Shown here piece after piece: positions 25,626 to 34,431 of a DNA stretch of 64,000 nucleotides (positions within the stretch are counted from its first letter, which is position 1; the number at the start of each line of letters is the position of its first letter). The DNA is taken from NCBI RefSeq assembly GCF_025141175.1, contig NZ_CP081155.1, positions 3,377,001 to 3,441,000 of the forward strand. Direction: 5' to 3'. The stretch is from Jannaschia sp. M317. Its GTDB lineage: Bacteria > Pseudomonadota > Alphaproteobacteria > Rhodobacterales > Rhodobacteraceae. A program made the translations under genes and the position numbers. The notes below the pieces were generated by a model. The model had not been told where the DNA came from. It saw nothing but the letters and a program-made list of their open reading frames with translations, and made no database searches.

Positions 25626-26462
25626 ATGACACCGCAAGAGATCGCCGCCTTCACCGATGGCCCCCGGGGCGGGAACCCCGCCGGGGTGCTGATTGCCGAC
25701 ACCCTTCCGACCGAACCGGAGATGCAGCGCATCGCCCGCGACCTGGGCCATTCGGAAACCGCCTTCGCCATGGCCGAGGGCAAGACCTGGCGCGTCCGCT
25801 ACTTTGCCCCCGAAGGGGAGGTGCCGTTCTGCGGCCATGCCACCATCGGGCTGGGGGCCGCGCTGGGCGCCGCGCATGGCGCGGGCCGCTACGACCTGAC
25901 GACGCAGGCCGGTCCCGTCTCCGTCGCCGTGCGCCCGGACGGCGACCTGTGGTCGGCGGAACTGACCTCTCCCCCCACCCGCTCCGCGCCGCTGGATCCG
26001 GATCTGCTGACCCGTCTGCTCGCCCTCTTCGACCTGCCGCCCGAGGCGCTGGACCCGCGCCTGCCCCCTCGCCATGCCCACGGCGGCGCAGATCACGCGG
26101 TGCTCGCCCTGCGCGACCGTGCGCGTCTGGCGGCCATGGACTACGACCTGAATGCCGGACAGCGGCTGATGCAGGATGCGGGCCTCGTCACCGTCAGCCT
26201 GCTGCACATCGTGGATGACGCCACCTTCGATGCGCGCAACGCATTTGCCAGCGGTGGCGTGCTGGAGGACCCGGCGACGGGGGCCGCCGCCGCCGCCTTG
26301 GGCGGGGCGCTGGTCGACCTGGGCTGGCCGGGCCTGGCGGGCGGCGGGCAGGTCACGATCCGGCAGGGCGACGACATGGGCCACCCATCGCGCCTGACGG
26401 TCACGGTCACGGGCACACCGGGCGATCCGGTGCGTGTGGCAGGCACCGCGCGGCGGATGTAG
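25626..26462 (+). CDS. PhzF family isomerase-like protein
   Basis: The 278-residue protein has the two-fold PhzF/diaminopimelate epimerase architecture. GGNPAGVLIAD near residue 16 and the active-site region VPFCGHATIGLG near 70 fit the family, and GVLEDPATGAAAAALG near 215 is the second conserved loop. Known members isomerise small acids, but most chromosomal copies have no known substrate. I chose ATG 25626, with AGGAG six bases before it, rather than an ATG 30 bases upstream. It is not part of a phenazine cluster. Confidence 0.9.
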   Translation: MTPQEIAAFTDGPRGGNPAGVLIADTLPTEPEMQRIARDLGHSETAFAMAEGKTWRVRYFAPEGEVPFCGHATIGLGAALGAAHGAGRYDLTTQAGPVSVAVRPDGDLWSAELTSPPTRSAPLDPDLLTRLLALFDLPPEALDPRLPPRHAHGGADHAVLALRDRARLAAMDYDLNAGQRLMQDAGLVTVSLLHIVDDATFDARNAFASGGVLEDPATGAAAAALGGALVDLGWPGLAGGGQVTIRQGDDMGHPSRLTVTVTGTPGDPVRVAGTARRM

Positions 26463-26596
26463 GCCCGCCGCCACACGTCCGACCCGGATCACCCGTCGGT
26501 CACCCCTGGATCACCCGTCCGATTTCCGACCCAAACGGTTTGCCCCCGGCGCGTCGCGCCCCTACCTAGGATCGGACATCAGACACGAGGACGGAC

Positions 26597-28411
26597 ATGA
26601 CCCTGCTGCGCGACGCCAACGCCACCCCCTCCGCCGGAGAGCCGCTGGGCGATCTGCCCGAATGGAACCTCGACGATCTCTACACGGGCCAGGACGCGCC
26701 CGAACTGACCCGCGACATGGCCTGGCTAGAGACGGAATGCGCCACCTATGCGGCTGATTACGAAGGCAAACTTGCGGACCTCGACGCCGCTGCCATGCTG
26801 GAGGCGATCCAGAGAAACGAAAAGATCGACGAAATCGCGGGCCGGATCATGTCCTTCGCCGGTCTGCGGTATTACCAGCAGACGACCAACGGCGACCGCG
26901 CCAAGTTCATGTCCGACATGCAGGACAAGATCACCACGTTTACCACGCCGCTGGTGTTTTTCGGATTGGAATTCAATCGCATAGACGACACCATCTACGA
27001 AGGTTGGATGCAGGCCAACGCCGATCTCGCGCGCTATCGCCCGGCCCTGGACCGGCTGCGCGCGATGAAGCCCTACCAGCTGTCCGACGAGTTGGAGAAA
27101 TACCTCCACGACACCTCCGTCGTCGGCGCCTCTGCCTGGAACAAGCTGTTCGACGAAACCATCGCCGGCCTCACCTTCGACGTGAACGGAGAGGAGCTGG
27201 GCATCGAGGCGACGCTCAACTTCCTGACCGATCCCGACCGCGACGCGCGCGAAGCAGGGGCCCGCGCCCTGGCCGATGTCTTTGCCCGTAATACCCGGAC
27301 ATTTGCCCGCGTTCACAACACCTTGGCGAAGGACAAGGAGATCGACGACCGCTGGCGCGGCCTGCCCTCGCCGCAGGCCAGCCGCCATCTGGCGAACCAC
27401 GTCGAACCCGAAGTCGTCGAGGCGCTGCGCAACGCCGTCGTCGCCGCCTACCCCCGCCTGTCGCACCGGTACTATAAGCTCAAGGCCAAGTGGCTGGGCC
27501 TCGACACGCTGCAGGTCTGGGACCGCAACGCCCCCCTCCCGATGGAGGAAACCCGCACCGTCGGCTGGGACGAGGCCCGCAAGACGGTGATGGACGCCTA
27601 CGCCGGGTTCTCGCCGGAAATGGCTGATATCGCGGAACCTTTCTTCGACAAGGGCTGGATCGACGCAGGCGTCAAACCCGGCAAGGCCCCGGGTGCCTTT
27701 GCCCACCCGACGGTCACCACCGTCCACCCCTATGTGATGCTGAACTACCTCGGAAAACCCCGCGATGTCATGACCTTGGCGCATGAATTGGGCCACGGCG
27801 TGCACCAGGTTCTTGCCGCTGGACAAGGCGAGATGCTCTCCTCTACACCTCTGACCCTGGCCGAAACCGCCTCGGTCTTCGGCGAGATGCTGACCTTCCG
27901 CGCCATGCTGGACGGGGCAGAAACCGACGCCCAGCGCAAGGTGATGCTGGCGGGCAAGGTCGAGGACATGATCAACACGGTCGTCCGTCAGATCGCGTTC
28001 TACGATTTCGAGTGCAAGCTGCATGCCGCCCGCCGCGAAGGAGAGTTGACCCCCGAAGACATCGACGCCTTGTGGATGTCCGTGCAGGCCGAAAGCCTGG
28101 GCCCGGTGTTCGAGTTCATGGAGGGCTACGAGCATTTCTGGGCCTATATCCCCCACTTCGTCCATTCCCCCTTCTACGTCTATGCCTACGCCTTCGGTGA
28201 CGGCCTGGTGAACGCGCTCTATGCCGCCTACGAGGACGCGCCCGAAGGTTTCCAGGACAAGTATTTCGACATGCTCCGCGCCGGCGGGTCCAAGCACCAC
28301 AAGGAACTGCTGGCGCCCTTCGGACTGGACGCCTCGGACCCGGCGTTCTGGGACAAGGGCCTGAGCATGATCGAGGGCTTCATCGACGAGTTGGAGGCAA
28401 TGGACGCATAG
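26597..28411 (+). CDS. pepF: M3 family oligoendopeptidase F
   Basis: PepF is a cytoplasmic zinc peptidase that cuts oligopeptides of about 7-17 residues. The 604-residue length is typical. The zinc motif HELGHGVH is at about residue 395, with the third ligand Glu expected in the ETASVFGEM segment downstream. The N-terminal helical gate domain covers roughly residues 25-200. ATG 26597 is preceded by GAGGACGG. A hairpin lies directly after the stop, and the next gene downstream is convergent. Confidence 0.95.
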   Translation: MTLLRDANATPSAGEPLGDLPEWNLDDLYTGQDAPELTRDMAWLETECATYAADYEGKLADLDAAAMLEAIQRNEKIDEIAGRIMSFAGLRYYQQTTNGDRAKFMSDMQDKITTFTTPLVFFGLEFNRIDDTIYEGWMQANADLARYRPALDRLRAMKPYQLSDELEKYLHDTSVVGASAWNKLFDETIAGLTFDVNGEELGIEATLNFLTDPDRDAREAGARALADVFARNTRTFARVHNTLAKDKEIDDRWRGLPSPQASRHLANHVEPEVVEALRNAVVAAYPRLSHRYYKLKAKWLGLDTLQVWDRNAPLPMEETRTVGWDEARKTVMDAYAGFSPEMADIAEPFFDKGWIDAGVKPGKAPGAFAHPTVTTVHPYVMLNYLGKPRDVMTLAHELGHGVHQVLAAGQGEMLSSTPLTLAETASVFGEMLTFRAMLDGAETDAQRKVMLAGKVEDMINTVVRQIAFYDFECKLHAARREGELTPEDIDALWMSVQAESLGPVFEFMEGYEHFWAYIPHFVHSPFYVYAYAFGDGLVNALYAAYEDAPEGFQDKYFDMLRAGGSKHHKELLAPFGLDASDPAFWDKGLSMIEGFIDELEAMDA

Positions 28412-28419
28412 GCTTTCTG

Positions 28420-28453
28420 CCCGCCAGAGACGCATTTCCGTGCCACTGGCGGG
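28420..28453. terminator. Hairpin after pepF
   Basis: Arms CCCGCCAG and CTGGCGGG pair over 8 bp around an 18-base loop, starting 9 bases after the pepF stop. A short TTTT follows. It marks the end of the GC-rich block before the compositional change at about 28.5 kb. Confidence 0.55.
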
Positions 28454-28505
28454 CGACACCTTTTCAATGTCCGCCAGGGGTCCATTTTACGGTATTCTGC
28501 GGTTA

Positions 28506-29501
28506 TCACGAATGGCGGTTTCCGCCGAAACGGTCTCGGTAATCTGTGGGCAAGATGCCCAGCAGCTTCACGAAACTGCGCCGCATCTTCTGTTCCGTCA
28601 CGAACCCCGACAGTGATGCGATTTCTTTGACGGACTTCCTGCTGCCTTCCAGATACTGCCGCGCAATGGCAAGCCTTCGTTCCTCGATAAAACGTGAGGG
28701 TGGCTGGCCAAACTCCTGCATGAAATCGCGATGGAGCGTGCGTTCCGTCGTGCCTGCGATCTTGGCCATTCCTTGCACGTTCCAGGCAGCGGTCGGATCC
28801 TGTTCGATGCGTTGGTAAAGGTCGCCAAGTCGCTTGCTTGACGTTGCCTGCGCCTTTAACGGCGCGGAATACTGTGATTGTCCGCCTTGCCGCTGCATGA
28901 AGACCACCATTTCGCGGGCCACACCTAGCGCAACACGCCGCCCGTGATCTGCCTCGACAAGCGACAAGGCAAGGTCAATACCCGCCGTCACGCCGGCCGA
29001 ACAATGAAACTTTCCATCCCGCGTAAAGATATCATTCAATTGCCAGTCGACCGCCGGAAAACGCTTATGCGCCAGGTGTGTCCGCTCCCAATGTGTTGTG
29101 GCCCTTTTATGGTCCAATAGTCCGGCAGAGGCGGTAAGAAGACTGCCCGAACAGATCGACACAAAACGCCCGACACGCGGCTCGATGTCTTTCAGGAAAT
29201 GCAGCAGGAAAGGATCGTCCAGACGTTGATCGACACCAGGGCCGCCAGGAACGACCAAGACGTCCGGGGCAAGGGCGTGCGCGAATGAAACGTCAGAGCG
29301 CAGGGCCAATCCGGTATCCGTCACGACATCGCGGCCCCGCTCAGTCGCGATGACAATATCGTATGCTTTCCACCCCAGAACCTTGTTCGTGGATGCGAAA
29401 ACCTGGGCGGGCCCCGCCACATCCAAGACTAGAACGCCATCGAAGCCAAGGATGTGTACGGAACGAATGTGTTCTGTCTGATTGTGAGGGTTCATAGTCA
29501 T
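28506..29501 (-). CDS. GlxA-type transcriptional regulator (DJ-1/PfpI plus AraC domains)
   Basis: Residues 1-190 form a DJ-1/PfpI-like domain, with the nucleophile-elbow segment FVSICSGSLL holding the Cys. An AraC-type double helix-turn-helix follows at about 215-320 (GTTERTLHRDFMQEFGQPPSRFIEERR, then EIASLSGF). Such proteins usually sense small amines or other metabolites and activate a neighbour. The divergent RidA-family gene lies 64 bp away and is the likely target. ATG 29501 is preferred over an upstream TTG; ATG 29495 is possible. GC content and codon use are visibly lower than in the flanks, which suggests acquisition by transfer. Confidence 0.88.
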   Translation of the reverse strand: MTMNPHNQTEHIRSVHILGFDGVLVLDVAGPAQVFASTNKVLGWKAYDIVIATERGRDVVTDTGLALRSDVSFAHALAPDVLVVPGGPGVDQRLDDPFLLHFLKDIEPRVGRFVSICSGSLLTASAGLLDHKRATTHWERTHLAHKRFPAVDWQLNDIFTRDGKFHCSAGVTAGIDLALSLVEADHGRRVALGVAREMVVFMQRQGGQSQYSAPLKAQATSSKRLGDLYQRIEQDPTAAWNVQGMAKIAGTTERTLHRDFMQEFGQPPSRFIEERRLAIARQYLEGSRKSVKEIASLSGFVTEQKMRRSFVKLLGILPTDYRDRFGGNRHS

Positions 29502-29565
29502 TTCAGACACCAATCGCGAGACCTAGAGTGATGTCAACAGACCTCAGCACAGCGAGAGCTTTCAA

Positions 29566-29952
29566 ATGTCACGTACTTTCATCACCGATGTCCCGGGCGT
29601 CCCTGCATCGCCGTCTCCAATTTCCAACGCTGTTGTGGTGGGAAATACGTGTCATATCTCGGGCCAGCTTTCCGTTTACGATGACGGGTATCGACCGGGC
29701 AGCGCCGCTGAGGAAGCCGGGCGCGCCTTCGATCTGGTGTTCAAGGTGGCTGACGCCGCAGGTTTCAGAGCCGATGACATTGTCTATATCGACATCGCCT
29801 TTGCCGATATTGAACGCGATCTGGCAGAGGTGAACGAGGTTTGTCGCACGCGGTTTTCGCAGTTCCCGGCAAGGACCGTTTACCAGGCTGCGAAACTGCC
29901 CCTTGGCGCAAAAATCAAGATACAGGCAATTGCGATGAAAGACAGCGCCTGA
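29566..29952 (+). CDS. RidA family protein (non-canonical)
   Basis: The 128-residue protein has the chorismate-mutase-like fold of the Rid family, with NAVVVGNTCHISGQL near the start and the family Arg in FPARTVYQAAKLP. The acid that follows in archetypal RidA, in a KIEIEAIA context, is replaced: here the segment reads KIKIQAIA. It may thus lack the imine deaminase activity of RidA or act on another substrate. It shares the low-GC patch and an intergenic promoter region with the divergent GlxA-type regulator. A long-loop hairpin follows. Confidence 0.88.
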   Translation: MSRTFITDVPGVPASPSPISNAVVVGNTCHISGQLSVYDDGYRPGSAAEEAGRAFDLVFKVADAAGFRADDIVYIDIAFADIERDLAEVNEVCRTRFSQFPARTVYQAAKLPLGAKIKIQAIAMKDSA

Positions 29953-29982
29953 CTGGCGGACTATAATGGCTCAGAATTAGGA

Positions 29983-30018
29983 GTATTGCCCGTTTTGCGG
30001 GTCGGCATCGGGCAATAC
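29983..30018 (+). terminator. Hairpin after the RidA-family gene
   Basis: Perfect 10-bp arms GTATTGCCCG and CGGGCAATAC enclose a 16-base loop, 30 bases after the stop. No T-run follows. It could equally be a remnant inverted repeat. Confidence 0.5.
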
Positions 30019-30315
30019 CTACCACTACGAATTCGGGGCATTCGAGGTACGGCAGTCATTGGTCAAGCCACATCATCAGATCCTATTTTGCGGTGGCTAA
30101 CTCGGCTTGACAGGTGCAGCGGCGGATAGGGGTCATGCCAAGAAATCAGAGGGAATGCGACGCGATCTCTCGTTGCGACGGCCTGAAACCGGTCTTTGGC
30201 GAAATCACCCTTGGTCCACACAGCCGACACTGGCCAGGATGACCTGCCGTTTCTTGTCGCGCACCCGAAACCAAGGCTCTATTCTGCTGCGGACCCAGCG
30301 CCTCGGAGACCGCCC
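30019..30315. other. Intergenic stretch at the right edge of the low-GC patch
   Basis: About 300 bases without a supported gene. The short plus-strand frame 30107-30379 has no ribosome site and overlaps the NUDIX start in another frame. The composition changes back to high GC near 30250. I cannot recognise insertion sequence ends or a tRNA. Confidence 0.45.
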
Positions 30316-30897
30316 ATGCCCGACGACACCTTCCGTGAAATCTCGACCGAGGTTCTGTCTGACGATTACGGCGTCCTGACCCGCCACCGCTTCGCCCTGC
30401 GGCTCAGCGATGGCACCTGGGACGAGCAGAGCCGGGAGGTCTATGAGCGGGGGTCCGGGGCGACGGCCCTGCTGCATGACCCGAAGGCGGACACCGTCTT
30501 GCTGGTCAGGCAGTTCCGCCTGCCGCTGCGGGTCGCAGGCCGGGACCCGATGATGATCGAGACGCCAGCCGGCAATCTGGATGGGGCGGATCCGGGCGCA
30601 CGGGTCGCGGCAGAGCTGTTGGAAGAAACAGGGTTTCAGGCCCTGACCATCGAACATGTGGCCAGCTTGTCGATGACCCCCGCCTCGGCCACGCAGATCA
30701 TGGCCTGCTATCTGGGCACCTACGACCGAACCGCCCCCGTGGCCCCCGGCGGCGGAGAGCGGGACGAAGGCGAGGATATCGCCGTGCTGCATGTCCCCCT
30801 GCCCGAAGCACTGGCGATGGTGCGTGACGGGCGGATCATCGACGGGAAGGCCTGTTTCCTGATTTCCCAACTGGCGCTGCGCCGCGCGGGTTTGTGA
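30316..30897 (+). CDS. NUDIX hydrolase, ADP-ribose/GDP-mannose pyrophosphatase-like
   Basis: The 193-residue protein has the Nudix box at about residues 88-110, in the form AGNLDGADPG followed by ARVAAELLEETGF. The three catalytic acidic residues of the helix (ELLEE) are kept, but the Arg usual before them is Ala. The nearby VLLVRQFRLPLRV and IETPAG segments are those of nucleoside-diphosphate sugar hydrolases such as NudF or NudK. ATG 30316 follows CGGAGA. It stands alone between the low-GC patch and pth. Confidence 0.88.
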   Translation: MPDDTFREISTEVLSDDYGVLTRHRFALRLSDGTWDEQSREVYERGSGATALLHDPKADTVLLVRQFRLPLRVAGRDPMMIETPAGNLDGADPGARVAAELLEETGFQALTIEHVASLSMTPASATQIMACYLGTYDRTAPVAPGGGERDEGEDIAVLHVPLPEALAMVRDGRIIDGKACFLISQLALRRAGL

Positions 30898-31146
30898 CAG
30901 CCCTGCCGGAGCGGGATCGCCAGATCGTGGAGTATCATGCCAGGCACCCTGCCCGACACAGTTGCAATGATCCCCAACACACGCGCGCGCAGGGAACACG
31001 GCCGATGCCGTTACAGATCCCTGCACGCGACTGACCCGACGCGGATCGAAATCCTTCGAGGAATTTGCACGGCTTTTGCCAAGAAATTGTCCCCTCGCCC
31101 CGCCCCCGTGGGCCCGTTAAAGTGCCGCGACTGAACGGAGGCGACG

Positions 31147-31833
31147 ATGCAGCTTTGGGTGGGCCTGGGCAATCCTGGCGCGAAATACGAGGGCAACCGG
31201 CACAACATCGGCTTCATGGCTCTGGATCGCATGGCCGAGGATCAGGGCGCGCCCTGGCGGTCCAAGTTTCAGGGACAGATCGCCGAGGCGCGGTTCGGAT
31301 CCGAAAAGGTCTGGCTGTTGAAACCTGCGACCTTCATGAACCTGTCGGGCCAATCCGTGGGCGAGGCCATGCGCTTTCACAAACTGGATGCCCAGGACGT
31401 CACCGTGTTTCATGATGAGTTGGACCTGGCCCCCGGTCGGCTGAAGCTGAAACAGGGCGGTGGCCATGCGGGGCACAACGGGCTGCGGTCCATCCATCAA
31501 CACATCGGGCCGGACTATGCGCGCGTGCGGCTGGGTATCGGTCATCCGGGGCACAAGGACCGGGTCGCGGGGTATGTCCTGTCGGACTTCGCCAAGGCCG
31601 AGGCCACGATGCTCGACGACCTGCTGCGCGGGATCGTGGATGGTGCAGGCAAACTGGCGGCGGGCGACGGGTCGGGCTTCATGAACGCGGTGGCGCAGCG
31701 GACGGCACCACCGCGGTCATCCAAGACCCCAAGGCCAGACACCGCGTCCAAACCAGAGACGAAGCCAGAAAGCCCTGCGATGCCCGAGGAAACCCTGTCG
31801 CCCTTGCAACGGCTGGCTGCCAAGTTCCGATGA
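31147..31833 (+). CDS. pth: Peptidyl-tRNA hydrolase
   Basis: Pth frees tRNA from peptidyl-tRNA dropped by ribosomes. Catalytic-site signs are all present: GLGNPGAKYEGNRHNIGF with Asn and the catalytic His at the N-terminus, FMNLSGQSV, and HDELDLAPG with the key Asp. The first 190 residues match the family. Residues 190-228 are an extra Pro/Lys/Glu-rich tail ending LSPLQRLAAKFR, as in other roseobacters. ACGGAGGCGACG lies before ATG 31147. The stop overlaps the next start by ATGA. Confidence 0.97.
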   Translation: MQLWVGLGNPGAKYEGNRHNIGFMALDRMAEDQGAPWRSKFQGQIAEARFGSEKVWLLKPATFMNLSGQSVGEAMRFHKLDAQDVTVFHDELDLAPGRLKLKQGGGHAGHNGLRSIHQHIGPDYARVRLGIGHPGHKDRVAGYVLSDFAKAEATMLDDLLRGIVDGAGKLAAGDGSGFMNAVAQRTAPPRSSKTPRPDTASKPETKPESPAMPEETLSPLQRLAAKFR

Positions 31834-32879
31834 CCTTGGCCGAGGCCTTTCGGAGGCAGGCGGCGGCCTGTGAGGCGCTCGGCTCCCCGTTCATGGCGCG
31901 CTTGATGGGGTTGTGCGCCGAACGGCTGCGTCCCGATCATGGCCCGATCGCGGCCCGGCTCTTTGCCTGGCGGGGCGATGTTTCGGCCGCCGGGCACAGC
32001 CTGCCACTGCGGCTGGCCGGGGGGTTGCACGCGCTGCGCCTGCGCGGCCATGGCGACCTGGCCAAGGTCTATCCCCCTCACGCCGTGCCCAACGATCAGC
32101 TTTGGGCCACTGTATCCGCAGTCATCCGCGCCGAAGCGTCCACGCTGGATCGCTGGCTGGACAGTCCGCCACAGACCAACGAACTGCGCCGGGCCGCCGT
32201 CGTGCGGGCCGTCGCGCAATGGCTGACGGCGTTGGACGGCCTGCCGATGGAGGTGCTGGAACTGGGCGCATCGGCTGGGCTGAACCTGAATTTCGACCGT
32301 TTCGCGCTGAACCTGGGTGGCAAGCGGTTTGGTCCGCATGACCCCGTCATCACCCTTGCCCCCGCTTGGACCGGCGCGCACCCGCCGGATGCAGAGCCGG
32401 TGATCACCGACCGGGCGGGCGTCGACCTGGCCCCGGTGGATCCGGCCAGCGAACGGATGCGCCTGATGGCCTATCTCTGGCCCGATCAGATGGATCGGCT
32501 GGCGCGAATGGACGCGGTGCTGACCCTGCCCGCGCAGCCCGTCGATCGCGGCGATGCCGCCGACTGGCTGGAAACCCGCCTGATCGCGCCGCAGCCCGCG
32601 AACACGCGGCGGTTCATCTATCACACGATCGCCTGGCAGTATTTTCCGCCCGACACGGACCTCCGCGCCCGCGCGGCGCTGGATCGGGCGGGCCAGGCTG
32701 CGACGGCGGCGCGCCCGCTTGCCATCTTCGGGATGGAATCCGACGGACAGGCACCGGGGGCCGCGCTGACGCTTCGGCTTTGGCCTGGGGACCACCGCGT
32801 CGAGTTGGGCCGCGTAGATTTTCACTGCCGCTGGGTCGATTGGCGCGCGCCCTCTGGCATTTCGCACGGGCCCCGTTAG
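31830..32879 (+). CDS. DUF2332 family protein
   Basis: The 349-residue protein fits DUF2332, a family of unknown function. Visible landmarks are an all-helical N-terminal part, then ELGASAGLNLNFDRF near residue 140, which looks like the glycine-rich loop of a methyltransferase-like Rossmann fold, and IYHTIAWQYFP near 265. A nucleotide- or SAM-binding role is therefore conceivable but unproven. It is translationally coupled to pth by an ATGA overlap and followed at 25 bp by a DUF2237 gene. Confidence 0.85.
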   Translation: MTLAEAFRRQAAACEALGSPFMARLMGLCAERLRPDHGPIAARLFAWRGDVSAAGHSLPLRLAGGLHALRLRGHGDLAKVYPPHAVPNDQLWATVSAVIRAEASTLDRWLDSPPQTNELRRAAVVRAVAQWLTALDGLPMEVLELGASAGLNLNFDRFALNLGGKRFGPHDPVITLAPAWTGAHPPDAEPVITDRAGVDLAPVDPASERMRLMAYLWPDQMDRLARMDAVLTLPAQPVDRGDAADWLETRLIAPQPANTRRFIYHTIAWQYFPPDTDLRARAALDRAGQAATAARPLAIFGMESDGQAPGAALTLRLWPGDHRVELGRVDFHCRWVDWRAPSGISHGPR

Positions 32880-32904
32880 GCTGACCCCGACAAGAAGGAC
32901 CGAA

Positions 32905-33282
32905 ATGACCAACGGAATGATTGCATCGCTCAACGTGGACGGCGGACCGTTACAGCCCTGCTCCACCGATCCGCTGACCGGGTTCTTTCGCGACGGCTGC
33001 TGCAACACTGGCCCGATGGATGCGGGCCAACACACCGTCTGCGCCGTGATGACGGCAGAGTTCTTGGCCAATTCCAAGTACCTGGGCAATGACCTGAGCA
33101 CGCCGCGCCCGGAATACGGTTTTGCCGGGTTGAAACCGGGTGACCGCTGGTGCCTGTGTGCCGCGCGGTTCCTGCAGGCCCATGACGAAGGCGTCGCGCC
33201 GCAGGTGCACCTTGCCTCGACGCATCAACGTGCGCTCGACATCGTGCCGCGCAAGGTTCTGGATCTTTATGCGACTGACTGA
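32905..33282 (+). CDS. DUF2237 family protein
   Basis: The 125-residue protein matches the compact DUF2237 family. The segments LQPCSTDPLTGFFRDGCCNTG and HTVCAVMTAEFL are characteristic, as are the C-terminal PGDRWCLCAARF and HQRALDIVP. Six or more cysteines are kept, which suggests metal binding or redox roles, but no function is known. AGAAGGACC precedes ATG 32905. The 3' end overlaps the next gene by 14 bp. Confidence 0.9.
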   Translation: MTNGMIASLNVDGGPLQPCSTDPLTGFFRDGCCNTGPMDAGQHTVCAVMTAEFLANSKYLGNDLSTPRPEYGFAGLKPGDRWCLCAARFLQAHDEGVAPQVHLASTHQRALDIVPRKVLDLYATD

Positions 33283-33841
33283 CCTTTTGGTGCTGGCCAT
33301 GCTTGCGGGACCGGCTGTCGCGCAAGACGTGCGCGCGCCGGATGCCGTCCGCCTGGCGGAGTTCGACGCGCATTTGGGGGCCGCATTGTATGACGCGCTG
33401 ACGCGGGGCGAGCCGGCCAGCCGCGCGGCCCTGTTGACCGCGATGGACGGGCCAGCCGGACCGCTGAACGAGCTGTCGGGCGATTGGTCCTGCCGGACGA
33501 TCAAACTTGGCGGGTTGCTGCCGGTGATCGCCTATGCGCCGTTTCGCTGCCGGGTGACCGAGAATGGCGACGGCGGCCATACCCTGGTCAAACTGACCGG
33601 AAGCCAGCGTTTGAAAGGGCGGATTGATGCGCAGGGCGTGTTTCTGGGTGTGGGCCACGTCGGATCTGCGCCAGCCACCGATTACGCGGGCCTGCCCCCC
33701 GAGGATCAGACCCCGGTAGAGCCGAACCAGACCACCTCCGACGTCGGTCGGTTCGAACAGATGTCGCCTGCGCGGGCGCGTCTGATGCTGCCCGATCCTG
33801 TCCTGGAATCGCGGTTCGACATCCTTTATCTGACACGCTGA
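33269..33841 (+). CDS. DUF4893 family secreted protein
   Basis: The 190-residue protein begins with a signal peptide (MRLTDLLVLAMLAGPAVA, cleavage before QDVRA). Its blocks LSGDWSCRTIKLGGLLPVIAY, VKLTGSQRLKG and ARLMLPDPVLESRFDILYLTR are those I know from DUF4893 proteins of alphaproteobacteria. Function is unknown, probably periplasmic. ATG 33269 lies inside the DUF2237 gene and is the only start that gives a signal peptide. The TGATG junction links it to the GNAT gene. Confidence 0.85.
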   Translation: MRLTDLLVLAMLAGPAVAQDVRAPDAVRLAEFDAHLGAALYDALTRGEPASRAALLTAMDGPAGPLNELSGDWSCRTIKLGGLLPVIAYAPFRCRVTENGDGGHTLVKLTGSQRLKGRIDAQGVFLGVGHVGSAPATDYAGLPPEDQTPVEPNQTTSDVGRFEQMSPARARLMLPDPVLESRFDILYLTR

Positions 33842-34431
33842 TGCTGACCGACGGTTTTCACTCCATTCCCCCCGGCAAGGTCGCGGCGATCGTCACGCAC
33901 TTGTCGATGTCGCGGCCAAAGGTGCCGCCGACGATGCCCGATCTGCCCCTGCGCCACCTGCCCCGGCCAGAGGTCGGCTGGTATCGCGACCTGTTCACGC
34001 GGGTGGGCGCGTTGGATTGGCTGTGGTTCTCGCGCCTGCGGCTGGAGCCGGCGGCCCTGGAGGCCATCCTCCGTGATCCGCTGGTCGAGGTCCATGCGCT
34101 GGAACTGGACGGTCGGGCCGAAGGCTTGCTGGAGCTGGATTTCCGCGATCCAGCCGCGCCGGAGCTGGCCTTTTTCGGCTTGACCCCCGAGGTTCAGGGC
34201 CGGGGCTATGGTCGGCAGATGATGCAGGCGGCCTTGGCGCTGGCCTTCGCCCGCGACATCCCGCAGCTTACGATCCATACCTGCACGTTCGACAGCCCGG
34301 TCGCCCTGCCGTTCTACCTTCGCTCCGGCTTCGTCCCGGTATCCCGAGAGGTGGAGGTGGTGGACGATCCCCGCCTGACAGGCGACATCCCCAGGGATGC
34401 CGCCCGCCAGATCCCGGTCATCACGGGCTAG
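33841..34431 (+). CDS. GNAT family N-acetyltransferase
   Basis: The 196-residue protein has the acetyl-CoA loop of the GNAT fold in LTPEVQGRGYGRQMMQAAL near residue 118, followed by LTIHTCTFDSPVALPFYLRSGFVPVSREV, which is the usual C-terminal half. The acceptor is unknown. ATG 33841 shares one base with the upstream TGA, so coupling is likely; a start at the ATG in PPTMPDLPL (33934) is an alternative. The stop overlaps that of the convergent LuxR gene by 4 bp. Confidence 0.87.
   Translation: MLTDGFHSIPPGKVAAIVTHLSMSRPKVPPTMPDLPLRHLPRPEVGWYRDLFTRVGALDWLWFSRLRLEPAALEAILRDPLVEVHALELDGRAEGLLELDFRDPAAPELAFFGLTPEVQGRGYGRQMMQAALALAFARDIPQLTIHTCTFDSPVALPFYLRSGFVPVSREVEVVDDPRLTGDIPRDAARQIPVITG

Noticed and set aside
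30107..30379. A 90-codon frame in the intergenic region before the NUDIX gene
   Set aside because: No ribosome site, no similarity I recognise, and it overlaps the NUDIX gene start in another frame.
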